A stretch of 38,182 nucleotides of DNA from Thermoflexales bacterium. Lineage in GTDB: Bacteria > Chloroflexota > Anaerolineae > J036 > Brachytrichaceae. The stretch lies in the NCBI GenBank assembly GCA_025056965.1, contig JANWVF010000117.1:1-38182 (forward strand), written 5' to 3'. Below are positions 27,406-35,973 of the stretch, piece by piece. The stretch's first letter is position 1. Every line of letters begins with the position of its first letter. Under the pieces are notes generated by a model. The model saw only the letters and a program-made list of their open reading frames with translations. It was not told where the DNA came from and did no database searches. The translations under genes and the position numbers were made by a program.

Positions 27406-29640
27406 TCAATCGGCCGGCTTAGTGATGCGCACCTCACCCAAGTAAATGCGGCCATCCGGCAAGCGTTTGCCATCGGGGTCGAAGGCCGGCATGCGGATCA
27501 GTTCAACCGCGTCATACAGACCGGCAAATAGATGATAGTGACCGGGCCGTAGGTCAGTGGGCAGCTGCAGCGTATAGGGATCATCAAAGATGACGCCGAA
27601 ATGCCAGCGCGTAGTAGGGAACTGACCATTGAGCGGTGGTGCATCCTGCTGCGCGCGGAGCACGCCGTGCTCATCTACCAGATGCAAAAAAGTAGTGTGG
27701 GGCTTCGGTGTTGCGCCTCGGCTGAGCCAAATCAGCGTCACGGTCAACGGGCGGCCGGCGACTGCTGTGGGCGCATATTGGACAGCCAGGAGCGAAGCGA
27801 CGTCCCCTAAGTTGGCCAGCGGCGCGCTAGCTTGCTCGTAGTGCCGAGCAGACGGCAATAGCGTCGCCCCCTCGAACAGCGGCGAGCCGGGTTTCCCGTG
27901 CTCATCGTAGCTTGTGGCGATGTCGCCGCTGCCCCGATTGTACAGCGCGAATTGGACGCGCAGGGTCGTCGGCGCGATCGCATCTTTGGGCACCACCAGA
28001 TCAACTGTGTCGCGCCACATCTCGCCGCTGCGCCAACCGCTGCTGGGAATCAGACCGCCACCGGTGAACGTCTCGAAGCGAGCCAGTTGTTGATTGTCGC
28101 GCCCAAGCAGACTAACGACCAGCGAGTAGTTGCCAGGCGTAGCGCGGCGCGCGCGCATGATCACGCTCACCCGCACCCGATCGCCAGGATAGACGACGTC
28201 GGGTCGCATGCTGTATCCGATGACCTCTGCGAACGGGCCCAAGCGTTGTCGGGCGGGGAGCATGTCCCCAGGCAATTCGGCGACCCAAGGTGGCTCATAA
28301 GCCGGAGCGATGTAACGGAAGGGCGAAATCAACGCTAAGGCGCAGAATGCGCCGCATGCTACGGCCGGCAATCGAGCCAGGGGAGCAATCGTTCGCTGGC
28401 CGATGTCCGCCCTAACGCGCGCAAGCTCGAAGAGGCCAACGGCCATCAACGTGGACAAACCTGCAATGGCAGGGAAGAGCAGACGTCCTTGAGACGCCGG
28501 TGTCATCATCGTCCAGCGCACTAGCGCAGCATAGGTAAGCAGAGCGTGCGCAGCTACGGCACCAAGCCCAATCCAGTGCGTGATTCCCGCGCTGTGCCGT
28601 CGCCGAGCGACGTAGAGGACTAAACCGACTAGACACATCAGCAGGAAGATGTCGAATGCCTGATAGACGACTCCGTCGGCCGGCACGTTGAAGTGACCGA
28701 AGACGGCCAGATAGGAAAGGCGCAGCCCTTGGAACTCGGCCAGCGCCTCGAGCAGCGAGATGCTGCGCGGGTGAGCGATCGCTGCCATCATCGTCGTTCC
28801 GGTCAAGTCGCCATAGAGCGCCAGATTGCGGGCATACCACCACGCAGCAATCAGCAGCCAGGGAGAGATGACGGCAACGATCAGCTTGAGCCGAGCTAGA
28901 GGAAGCGCGCTCGGTGAGACTTGTCGGGGCGCGATGAGCATCGCACCGGCTAAAGGCAGCAACAACGCCCCGCTGATTTTCGTTAGGCTGGCCAGGCCGA
29001 CCAGCGTGCCGAAGAGCGCTGCACGCCGCAAGGTAACGCCGAGCGCGACCGCCCGCGCCAGCACATAAAGCGCTGCCGTAGCCAGCGCAATGAGCAGGCC
29101 GTCGTTGCTCACGGCGGTGTTGACGTTCAGAAACATCGGGTTGAACGCCGTCAGCGCCATGGCCACAGCAGCCAGACGCGAGTCTCGGGTGAGCGTGTAG
29201 GCGAGGCCGAACGTGAGCCAAACAGTGATACTGCCGATCAGAATGCCCAGCAGGCGCAGTACCATAGCGGCGAGGGTGCTATCACGATAGGCAAAGGGGC
29301 GCTTCTCCGGCGTGATGATGAGCACGTTTTTATTGCCGGGCGCATACGGGTCGTAAAGCGGCGTAGCGTTTGGCAGTCGCTGCAAGTCGAAATCGCGGGT
29401 GTTGAACAGCCGCACGACCGCGGCGGCTGCCGCATAGTAGAGCGGCGGTTGACTACCCTCTTGTGCCCAAGGCGCTTCCCTGGACGCCATGGATTGCACC
29501 GGCAAGCCGCCGCCATTGGCCAAGTGCCGGACGAAGGCGAAATGCATCACCTCATCGCTCTTCTCGAAGATGGGCGTCGCAAATGCGTAGGGTAGCGCAA
29601 GAAGGATGAACGCAAGCAGAATGAAGGAACGATTCACCAT
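27406..29640 (-). CDS. GT-C membrane glycosyltransferase, paralogue of the neighbouring 25055-27340 protein
   Basis: The 744-residue protein begins with a membrane helix and has FEKSDEVMHFAFVRHL in its first loop (catalytic D-E), then GSQPPLYYAAAAAV, NPMFLNVNTAVSNDGL and about eleven helices. The two C-terminal beta regions match those of the neighbour: SLVVSLLGRDNQQLARFETF with PSSGWRSGEMW, and TTFLHLVDEHGVLRAQQDAP with LNGQFPTTRWHFG. They probably arose by duplication. It is 65 bases upstream of the neighbour on the same strand and likely heads a two-gene transcript. A -10-like GATAAT (29677-29682, minus strand) lies about 37 bases before the ATG. Confidence 0.85.
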   Translation of the reverse strand: MVNRSFILLAFILLALPYAFATPIFEKSDEVMHFAFVRHLANGGGLPVQSMASREAPWAQEGSQPPLYYAAAAAVVRLFNTRDFDLQRLPNATPLYDPYAPGNKNVLIITPEKRPFAYRDSTLAAMVLRLLGILIGSITVWLTFGLAYTLTRDSRLAAVAMALTAFNPMFLNVNTAVSNDGLLIALATAALYVLARAVALGVTLRRAALFGTLVGLASLTKISGALLLPLAGAMLIAPRQVSPSALPLARLKLIVAVISPWLLIAAWWYARNLALYGDLTGTTMMAAIAHPRSISLLEALAEFQGLRLSYLAVFGHFNVPADGVVYQAFDIFLLMCLVGLVLYVARRRHSAGITHWIGLGAVAAHALLTYAALVRWTMMTPASQGRLLFPAIAGLSTLMAVGLFELARVRADIGQRTIAPLARLPAVACGAFCALALISPFRYIAPAYEPPWVAELPGDMLPARQRLGPFAEVIGYSMRPDVVYPGDRVRVSVIMRARRATPGNYSLVVSLLGRDNQQLARFETFTGGGLIPSSGWRSGEMWRDTVDLVVPKDAIAPTTLRVQFALYNRGSGDIATSYDEHGKPGSPLFEGATLLPSARHYEQASAPLANLGDVASLLAVQYAPTAVAGRPLTVTLIWLSRGATPKPHTTFLHLVDEHGVLRAQQDAPPLNGQFPTTRWHFGVIFDDPYTLQLPTDLRPGHYHLFAGLYDAVELIRMPAFDPDGKRLPDGRIYLGEVRITKPAD

Positions 29641-29765
29641 CGGGCCGTCGTTGAGTGCGCGTGCTTAACGTGGGGGATTATCGTATAGCGCCTTTCGGGT
29701 GATGCGCACGTTGGGCCGGGGAACGGCGAAGCTGCACTGTGCGCCCCCTATAATCCGCTGCGCCG
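29641..29765. promoter_or_regulatory. Divergent promoter region between two GT-C genes
   Basis: In the plus direction a consensus TATAAT at 29749-29754 lies 11 bases before the ATG at 29766, so the predicted transcript would start within a few bases of the start codon (leaderless or nearly so); no Shine-Dalgarno sequence is seen. In the minus direction TATACGATAAT offers GATAAT at 29677-29682 as a -10 box. No convincing -35 boxes are visible on either side. Confidence 0.5.
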
Positions 29766-31682
29766 ATGAGCACGGATCTTCCGGCGCGCAAGCGCACTGC
29801 CACATCGCCCATCTTGTTCGTCTTGATGGTCGCGCTGGCCATTCGCGCCTTCGACTTGGCCGGCCAGAGCTTGTGGTACGACGAGGCATTCTCCGTGCGC
29901 TTGGCTCAGCAAAATGATATCCTCGCCCTCTTCATCCGCGAAGCACAGCTGAGCCTAAACACGCCGTTCCACTACATCCTGCTCAAGGGTTGGATGAATG
30001 CGCTCGGCGACGGTGAATTCGCCGTGCGGCTGCCGTCGGTGTTTGCCGGCGTGGTAAGTGTAGCGCTAGCCTATCGGCTGAGCGCCCTCGTCCTCGGTCG
30101 CCCCTCGCTGATCCCGGCGGTGCTTGTTGCCCTCTCGCCGGTCGGCGTCATGGCCGCGCAGGATGTGCGCATGCACGCTTTGGCGAGCTGCCTCGGCCTG
30201 GCGGCGACCGCGGCGTTTTTGGCGGCGCTGCGCGGCGAGAGGTCAAGCACCTGGCTGACGTGGGCGGCGCTCGGCGTGCTGGCATTTGCTACCCACGTGC
30301 TCGCCGGGCTGGTCGTCGGCATGCACATCCTGGTCGGCATCGCGCTGCGCCTATTTGAAAGGCGTGGCCTGAGCCGGCCGCAGCTGATCGCTTCGGCAAC
30401 TACTGGCGCAATCATCGTCATTTGGGCTGCGTTGCTGTGGTCCAACCGCGCCAACTACGGCGTCAGCTACGATGCCGCGGCAGACTGGCCCGCGCTGCTG
30501 GTGCAAACAGCCGCCGGTCAGGCCTTGCCTCGTCTTTTGCCTGCCGAGCTTATCGCCCCGGTCGGCGCTGCCATCATGTTGGCACTCGCGCTGTCGTGGA
30601 CTGCGCTGTTCGGCGCACCGGTTCACCTGCGCTCGGCCAACGCGCTAGCGATGATCGCAACGGGCGCATTGATCGCGATGACGACGTTCTGCGCCGTCGT
30701 CGGCAAATTCTCCCCTCGCTATCCACCTATCATCGCGCCGATCTCGCTCACAACCATCGGCATCGCCATCGCTGCCACTATGCAGCAGGGGCGGATAGCC
30801 CGCTTGCTCGCGCGTGCCGGCTTCGCCTTATTTGCGTTCGGGTTCGGCGGAGCGTTGCTCGCGTTGCGCACCAGCCCACTCTATGCTAACGAGGACTTTC
30901 GCGGCGCGGTAGCGCACATACGGGCGAATTTGAAGCCGGACGAGCGTGTGCTGCTGGTTTCCGGTCACTTCGCGCCAGTCTTTGAATATTATTGGAGCGG
31001 TTCACGCGATGCTTGGATTGCCCTGCCGCCCGACCCAGCCTTGGACGTGCGCAACACGCTGACCTACACCAGCGTCGTGCCGTTGACCAATGCGGCGCTG
31101 ACCGGCGCGGGCGGCGCATGGCTGCTGCTGTGGCAGGACGATGTGATTGACCCGACCGGCGTAGTGCAGTCGCTGATGCGCCGCCAAGCGCAGGCGCTTG
31201 CGCCGCAGCCCGATACGCCGCCTTTTGTCGGCTTGCGCCTGCAACACTATCGCTTCTTTCAACCGTATCGCCCGCTGCCGGAGCAGATCTCGTCCGGCGA
31301 GGCCACCATCGAATACAACCGCCCCGACGTCGGCCTGGACAGCCTAGGTTGCGTCCAGCCCCAGCCGGCCTACGCAGGCGACGGCTACCTGGAAGTGCAG
31401 TGCTTCTGGCAGACCCTGCCGTTTGCGCCGCTTTCGGTATATACCAAAGTGTCGTTGCGCCTAACCGACGCACAGGGGAATCAGGTCGTGCAATCGGATC
31501 AGCCGATTGCCTTCCGTGGCTTCCCCTACGTGCCTTACGAGAAACCCATCTGGGGTGTGCATTTCATCCCCCTGCCGCCCGACCTGCGTGCAGCCGATTA
31601 CACCCTGCGCGTCATCCCATACACCGAGGTCGGCGAGATCGCGCCCCAAGTCTCGCTGCCGATTCAGGTGTTGCCCCGCTGA
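29766..31682 (+). CDS. GT-C (GT39-like) membrane glycosyltransferase
   Basis: The 638-residue protein has the clearest dolichyl-phosphate-mannosyltransferase-like start of the group: helix 1, then FDLAGQSLWYDEAFSVRLAQ with the D-E catalytic pair, then NTPFHYILLKGWM and FAVRLPSVFAG. About eleven helices extend to residue 370. A soluble region has ANLKPDERVLLVSGHFAPVF (a loop seen in this family) and a C-terminal beta region (about 525-635) with VSLRLTDAQGNQVVQSDQP and LPPDLRAADYTLRV. That last part again resembles the C-terminal domains of the other four paralogues. It is transcribed towards the minus-strand 31691-33745 gene, with only eight bases between the two stops. Confidence 0.85.
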   Translation: MSTDLPARKRTATSPILFVLMVALAIRAFDLAGQSLWYDEAFSVRLAQQNDILALFIREAQLSLNTPFHYILLKGWMNALGDGEFAVRLPSVFAGVVSVALAYRLSALVLGRPSLIPAVLVALSPVGVMAAQDVRMHALASCLGLAATAAFLAALRGERSSTWLTWAALGVLAFATHVLAGLVVGMHILVGIALRLFERRGLSRPQLIASATTGAIIVIWAALLWSNRANYGVSYDAAADWPALLVQTAAGQALPRLLPAELIAPVGAAIMLALALSWTALFGAPVHLRSANALAMIATGALIAMTTFCAVVGKFSPRYPPIIAPISLTTIGIAIAATMQQGRIARLLARAGFALFAFGFGGALLALRTSPLYANEDFRGAVAHIRANLKPDERVLLVSGHFAPVFEYYWSGSRDAWIALPPDPALDVRNTLTYTSVVPLTNAALTGAGGAWLLLWQDDVIDPTGVVQSLMRRQAQALAPQPDTPPFVGLRLQHYRFFQPYRPLPEQISSGEATIEYNRPDVGLDSLGCVQPQPAYAGDGYLEVQCFWQTLPFAPLSVYTKVSLRLTDAQGNQVVQSDQPIAFRGFPYVPYEKPIWGVHFIPLPPDLRAADYTLRVIPYTEVGEIAPQVSLPIQVLPR

Positions 31683-31690
31683 AGCGCCGG

Positions 31691-33745
31691 CTACTCTGAA
31701 TCGCAACTCGCGCGAACTGGCGCGATGACCTCGCCCCCCGGCCACTCGAGGCCGTCGTGTCGCACGGCCTGCCAGCGCACCAACCCATCTCGGCGATACA
31801 CACCTACGCGCAATTCGACCACGAACTCGACAGCTCCTGCGACGATCAACCGCCGCTCTCGGATCAGCACGCCGGATGGCAGCTCGTGCAGCGGCAGCGC
31901 ACCGTCCAGTAGATCTCGATCGGCAACGACGACCCGCTCCCCTTGCGCGTTGAACCCATGCACGAAGACGCCAACCGGCGTCTCAACTCGTCCGTTGCTC
32001 CACCAGCCCAGATCAAGGGCAATCTGTTCACCGCACCGGCGCGCGTCCACGTCCCAGATCACGACCTGCGCCGCGCCATCGCGCAGCGTGGCGATAGCCC
32101 GGTCGGGCGGCGCAGCAGCCGGCTGGATAAGCGCCAGCCGTTGGGCGCGCAAGCCAGGCCGGTCGTAGTCGAAGCGGTAGACGTGCGTTGACGCGAAGAC
32201 GGCGCGGCGCAGCCCGTCGTCGTCCACCGTTGGGCCGGGTTGGCCGTATTGCCAGCGCGCATCGTAGGTGAGCGAAGCCTCATGGCGCACGTAGTGCGTG
32301 TCGCGGTAGGTGCCGCTCACCGCACCGATCCAGGTAGAGGCCGGCGCGCCGTCGTGCTGGAAGATCGGCATGCCTTCCGCGCCGATGAAGAAGCTGGGAT
32401 AGCGCGGCGCGTTCCACCACGGCATGTTGACGAACAACACGCGCGCGTTGGGGTCGCTGCCGCGCAGGTCGCGGTCAACGGCGGTCATCGCTGCCGTCAG
32501 CCGCGCCGTCTCATGGATGCGATCCAGGACGTAAGGTGCGCCCCAGGTCAGCAGCAGGGCGACGCCTGCGAGCGCCGGCCGGCGCAACCACGGCGGCTTG
32601 ATCGCGCGCAACGCGCAGGTGACCACAGCGCCCCAGAACAGCGCAACACCGACCGAGGGCGCATAGAGCAAGCGCGGCCCGAAACTAACGTAGGCGTGCG
32701 ACAACGTAACGGTAGGCAACGCCGCCAGCAGCCCCCACCAGCCCAGCGCCAGGAGACCCAGCCGGGCAGCGCGCTGTCGCATCAGCAGCACGCACGCCAA
32801 TCCGACGGCAACTACGAAGCCGACCAGGATGATCTGCGGCGCGGATGCCGTTAGCCCCATGATCGGTCGCAGCAGAAGCACCAACCAGCCGACAGCGCTC
32901 TGCGCAAAGTACACCGCGTTCGGCCCGACGTCGGCCGGCGACGCCAGCAGCGCCGCGGCTTGACCACCGAATCGTTCGGTAGCTAGGGCAAGCCGATACA
33001 CAACCGGATACAACGAGGCAACTGCGGCGATGCCGACCACGCCAAGCGACGGGCGCGCACGCTTAGGCAGGCGGATTACCAGGTTCAGCCACAGCGCAAG
33101 CAAGCCGAACATGAAGCCCGACTCGTGGCTCAGCGCAGCTGCTAAGGCGCACAACGCGCAGATGCCCCACCGCGCCCAGTACGCGCCGCCCGACGCGACC
33201 GAGCGAGCATACAGGCCAAGCGATGTGTGGACGGCAAGCAGGCCAAAAGCAGTCATGGCCGGGTGGTAGATCGCTCCGGCCCAGATCACTGCCTGATATG
33301 ACAGAGGGAAGAACGCGAAGATCGCCCCGCCGAGTGCCGGGAACATCGTGCCGGTCAAGCCCAGCCGCCGGCCTAGGCGCGTGGCCAAGCCGATGACCAG
33401 CGCGGTGTTGAGAACGTGCAACCACACGTTCCACATGTGGATGATGCCGGGGACATACCAGCCGAACAGGTCGCGCGTAAGAATCCAGAGCGCATTCGCC
33501 ATCGGCCTGGCCGAAGCGCCTCCCTGTGACCAGTTCGCGCCGAAGATCGAGGTGAGCGTGAATCCGTTGAGCCAGAAGATGTTGACGGCATCATCGTGGA
33601 GCGGCATCAACCCGACAGCCGGCGCGTAGAGCGCGAAGACGCCGAGCAAGATGCTCCCGAAGATCAATAGGTGATGAGGCACGACCGAGCGCGCAGCGAG
33701 CGAAGCAGCCGACGGGTGCGATGGCATCGAGCGACTCACGGCCAT
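31691..33745 (-). CDS. Multi-membrane GT-C-like protein at the end of the aromatic operon
   Basis: The 684-residue protein has about eleven to twelve membrane helices. Its first loop reads VGLMPLHDDAVNIFWLNG (Asp-Asp instead of Asp-Glu), then SARPMANALWILTRDL, IHMWNVWLHVLNTALV and AAALSHESGFMFG. This resembles membrane proteins with TPR-less Tmtc/GT-C layout of unknown activity. A soluble tail (about 430-684) includes a region near 575-680 with VFVHGFNAQGERVVVADRD, similar to the C-terminal beta domain of the neighbours. The gene starts three bases after the aroA stop, so it is probably co-transcribed with the aro genes. The first ATG is used, but later in-frame starts (for example Met7) are possible. 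Confidence 0.7.
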   Translation of the reverse strand: MAVSRSMPSHPSAASLAARSVVPHHLLIFGSILLGVFALYAPAVGLMPLHDDAVNIFWLNGFTLTSIFGANWSQGGASARPMANALWILTRDLFGWYVPGIIHMWNVWLHVLNTALVIGLATRLGRRLGLTGTMFPALGGAIFAFFPLSYQAVIWAGAIYHPAMTAFGLLAVHTSLGLYARSVASGGAYWARWGICALCALAAALSHESGFMFGLLALWLNLVIRLPKRARPSLGVVGIAAVASLYPVVYRLALATERFGGQAAALLASPADVGPNAVYFAQSAVGWLVLLLRPIMGLTASAPQIILVGFVVAVGLACVLLMRQRAARLGLLALGWWGLLAALPTVTLSHAYVSFGPRLLYAPSVGVALFWGAVVTCALRAIKPPWLRRPALAGVALLLTWGAPYVLDRIHETARLTAAMTAVDRDLRGSDPNARVLFVNMPWWNAPRYPSFFIGAEGMPIFQHDGAPASTWIGAVSGTYRDTHYVRHEASLTYDARWQYGQPGPTVDDDGLRRAVFASTHVYRFDYDRPGLRAQRLALIQPAAAPPDRAIATLRDGAAQVVIWDVDARRCGEQIALDLGWWSNGRVETPVGVFVHGFNAQGERVVVADRDLLDGALPLHELPSGVLIRERRLIVAGAVEFVVELRVGVYRRDGLVRWQAVRHDGLEWPGGEVIAPVRASCDSE

Positions 33746-33748
33746 CCG

Positions 33749-35071
33749 TCAGCGGTCGGCGATCAGCGACGATAAATCGCGGAAGAAAGCGGGATAAGTC
33801 TTAGCGACGCACTCCGCGCCGAGGATCGTCGTCGCACCTTCGGCGCGCAGGCCGGCAATGGCCAGCGCCATTGCCACGCGGTGATCGCCCAGCCCGTCCA
33901 CGACTGCGCCGTGCAGGTGCGTCGGCCCTTCGACGACGAAGCCGTCTGCGGTCGCCTCGATCCGCGCGCCCAGCTTGCGCAGCTCGCCGATGAATCCCTC
34001 TAGCCGGTTGCTCTCTTTCACGCGCAGCTCCTCAGCATCGCGCACGAGGGTGACGCCCTGCGCTTGCGTGGCCGCGACGGCGAAGATGGGGAATTCGTCA
34101 ATCATGCGCGGCGTCAGCGCACCGCCGACTTCGACGCTGCGTAGCTCGGCGCCCACGACTTCCAGATCCCCTACCGGCTCGCCACCTTCCTCGCGCAGGT
34201 TGGTCACGGTCACCATCGCGCCCATAGCCTTCAGAGCGTCAAGCAGGCCGGTGCGCGTCGGATTCAGGCCGACCTCGACCAGCCGGAGATACGCGCCGGG
34301 CGTAATCGCCGCCGCGACGATGAAGAACGCCGCCGAGGAGAAGTCGCCCGGCGTCAGCATGTCCAAAGCGCGCAGCGGCGCCTGGGGGGGATACACGGTG
34401 ATCCGGCGGGCATCCCCTTCGGCCTCTATGGTTAGTTGAACGCCTGCTGCGCGCAACATGCGCTCGGTGTGGTCGCGCGTCGGGGCCGGCTCGCGAACGG
34501 TAACCGGCGCATCGGCATATAGGCCGGCCAGCAGCAGCGCGCTCTTCACTTGGGCGCTGGCGATGGGCATGTCGTAGGTCAAGCCGCGCAGCGGCCGACC
34601 GGCGGCGTAGAGGGTGAGAGGCGCACCGCCGTCGGTGTCCTCGATCCGCGCGCCCATGCAGCGCAGCGGTTCGGTGACGCGGCGCATCGGACGACGGCGC
34701 AATTGTGCGCTGCCGTCCAGCACCGAGTCGAACGATTGTCCGGCCAAGAAGCCGGCCAGCAGCCGCATGGTCGTCCCGGATGAATTGCAGAACAGCGGTT
34801 GCGTCGGCGCGCGCAAGCCCCGCAACCCCAAGCCGGGAATGCGCAGGCCAAGCGAGTCGCACCCGCTGCCGAGCGGCGCCGCCCGTGCGCCGAGCGCCGC
34901 CATGCAGCTCAGCGCGGCGCTCGTATCATCGCTCTCCAGCGGCTCACGAATGTAGCTAACGCCCTCAGCAACGGAAGCCAGGATGGCTGCCCGCACGGTG
35001 ATGCTGCGGTCGCTGGGCACGCGCAGCGTGCCGTGCAGCGCGCGCGTGGGCTGAATGGTCTCGGTAGTCAT
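33749..35071 (-). CDS. aroA: 3-phosphoshikimate 1-carboxyvinyltransferase (EPSP synthase)
   Basis: The 440-residue enzyme condenses shikimate-3-phosphate with PEP, step six of the shikimate pathway. Most active-site motifs are conserved: LRRRPM, ASAQVKSALLLAGL, DEFPIFAV, VKESNRLEG, GDHRVAMA and KTYPAFF. Two changes stand out. The N-terminal motif, normally PGDKSxxHR, reads PSDRSITVR, so Arg22 replaces the PEP/S3P-contacting Lys. The loop normally GN(S/A)GT reads CNSSGTTMR. Both lie at the glyphosate/PEP site. The protein is otherwise full length, with no frameshift, so it is probably functional with altered PEP-site geometry. The start overlaps the tyrA stop by four bases. Confidence 0.95.
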   Translation of the reverse strand: MTTETIQPTRALHGTLRVPSDRSITVRAAILASVAEGVSYIREPLESDDTSAALSCMAALGARAAPLGSGCDSLGLRIPGLGLRGLRAPTQPLFCNSSGTTMRLLAGFLAGQSFDSVLDGSAQLRRRPMRRVTEPLRCMGARIEDTDGGAPLTLYAAGRPLRGLTYDMPIASAQVKSALLLAGLYADAPVTVREPAPTRDHTERMLRAAGVQLTIEAEGDARRITVYPPQAPLRALDMLTPGDFSSAAFFIVAAAITPGAYLRLVEVGLNPTRTGLLDALKAMGAMVTVTNLREEGGEPVGDLEVVGAELRSVEVGGALTPRMIDEFPIFAVAATQAQGVTLVRDAEELRVKESNRLEGFIGELRKLGARIEATADGFVVEGPTHLHGAVVDGLGDHRVAMALAIAGLRAEGATTILGAECVAKTYPAFFRDLSSLIADR

Positions 35072-35919
35072 CGGAAGTGCGCTTTGCGCGCCTGGGCTGC
35101 GGTGGTCAGAAAGGCGCGCAGCCCGTCCTCGTCACGGCGCTCCAGCAGCGCAGTGAACTGGTCAAGCGTGAATTGCAGGTCGCGCACCGCGCCGAGCACA
35201 GCATCGGCGTTGGTCAACAGGATGTCCAGCCACATGGTCACATCGCTGGCCGCTACGCGCGAGGTGTCGCGAAAGCCGCCGGCCATCACTTCCCATACCT
35301 CCGGATGGCTCAAGCCGAACTGGTCGGTTGCCGTCACCAGCGCGACGGCCAACGCATAGGGCAAATGACTGGCGAAGGCCAGCAGGGCATCATGTTGCTC
35401 GACGCTGACCTCGCGCGGCGCGGCCCCAACGCGCATGGCGAGCGCGCGGACGGCGTCTAGGGATTCGTCATCGGTGCGCTGGGTGCGCGTGAGCAGCCAG
35501 GGCGCGCCTTGATACAGCGTCGCTTCCGCGGCATCTATGCCGGCCGTTTCCTTGCCGCACATCGGATGCGAGCCTACGGCGCGCACATGCGTCGGCAGCG
35601 CGTTCATGGCGCGGACGATCTCGGTCTTGGTGCTGCCCATGTCGGTGATGATCGTGCCGGGGCGGCAGATGTCGGCGAGCTGCCCGATCTGTGCGATGAG
35701 CACGCGCACCGGCGTGCATAGCACAACGACGTCGGCTTCGCGGGCGGCGTCCAGCTCCGTCGAGAAGGCGTCGGCAATGCCGCGTTCCTGCGCCTTGCGC
35801 AGCGTCTCGATGCTGCGCGAGACGCCGATCAGTCGTCCGTCATAGCCTCGGCTGCGCAGCGCCGCGGCGAACGAAGCCCCCATCAATCCCAGGCCGACGA
35901 TGCAGATAGTATGAGCCAC
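35068..35919 (-). CDS. tyrA: Prephenate dehydrogenase
   Basis: The 283-residue protein oxidatively decarboxylates prephenate (or arogenate) on the way to tyrosine. It has the Rossmann motif IVGLGLMGASFA (7-18), DMGSTK around residue 93, GSHPMCGKETAG with the active-site His, and SHLPYALAVAL in the helical dimerisation domain. No chorismate-mutase or ACT domain is fused, so feedback control by tyrosine through ACT is not expected. The start is a GTG at 35919 without a clear Shine-Dalgarno sequence, and it lies at the edge of a stem-loop in the gap to the upstream DAHP synthase gene. It is translationally coupled to aroA (ATGA). Confidence 0.95.
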   Translation of the reverse strand: MAHTICIVGLGLMGASFAAALRSRGYDGRLIGVSRSIETLRKAQERGIADAFSTELDAAREADVVVLCTPVRVLIAQIGQLADICRPGTIITDMGSTKTEIVRAMNALPTHVRAVGSHPMCGKETAGIDAAEATLYQGAPWLLTRTQRTDDESLDAVRALAMRVGAAPREVSVEQHDALLAFASHLPYALAVALVTATDQFGLSHPEVWEVMAGGFRDTSRVAASDVTMWLDILLTNADAVLGAVRDLQFTLDQFTALLERRDEDGLRAFLTTAAQARKAHFR

Positions 35920-35965
35920 ACAAACAGGTTACCACGTTCGCGCGTCGGCGCGAGGGCGGTTTGTG
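35919..35965 (-). promoter_or_regulatory. Two-part stem-loop at the tyrA start
   Basis: The gap between the type I-beta DAHP synthase gene and tyrA contains nested inverted repeats. An outer pair CACAAAC/GTTTGTG lies at 35919-35925 and 35959-35965, and an inner perfect 6-bp hairpin with GTCG loop (TCGCGC/GCGCGA) at 35938-35953. In the transcript the outer arm touches the GTG start codon of tyrA, which has no Shine-Dalgarno sequence. It could modulate tyrA initiation, protect an mRNA end or weakly terminate; there is no U-tract. Confidence 0.4.
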
Positions 35966-35973
35966 GTGCACGG

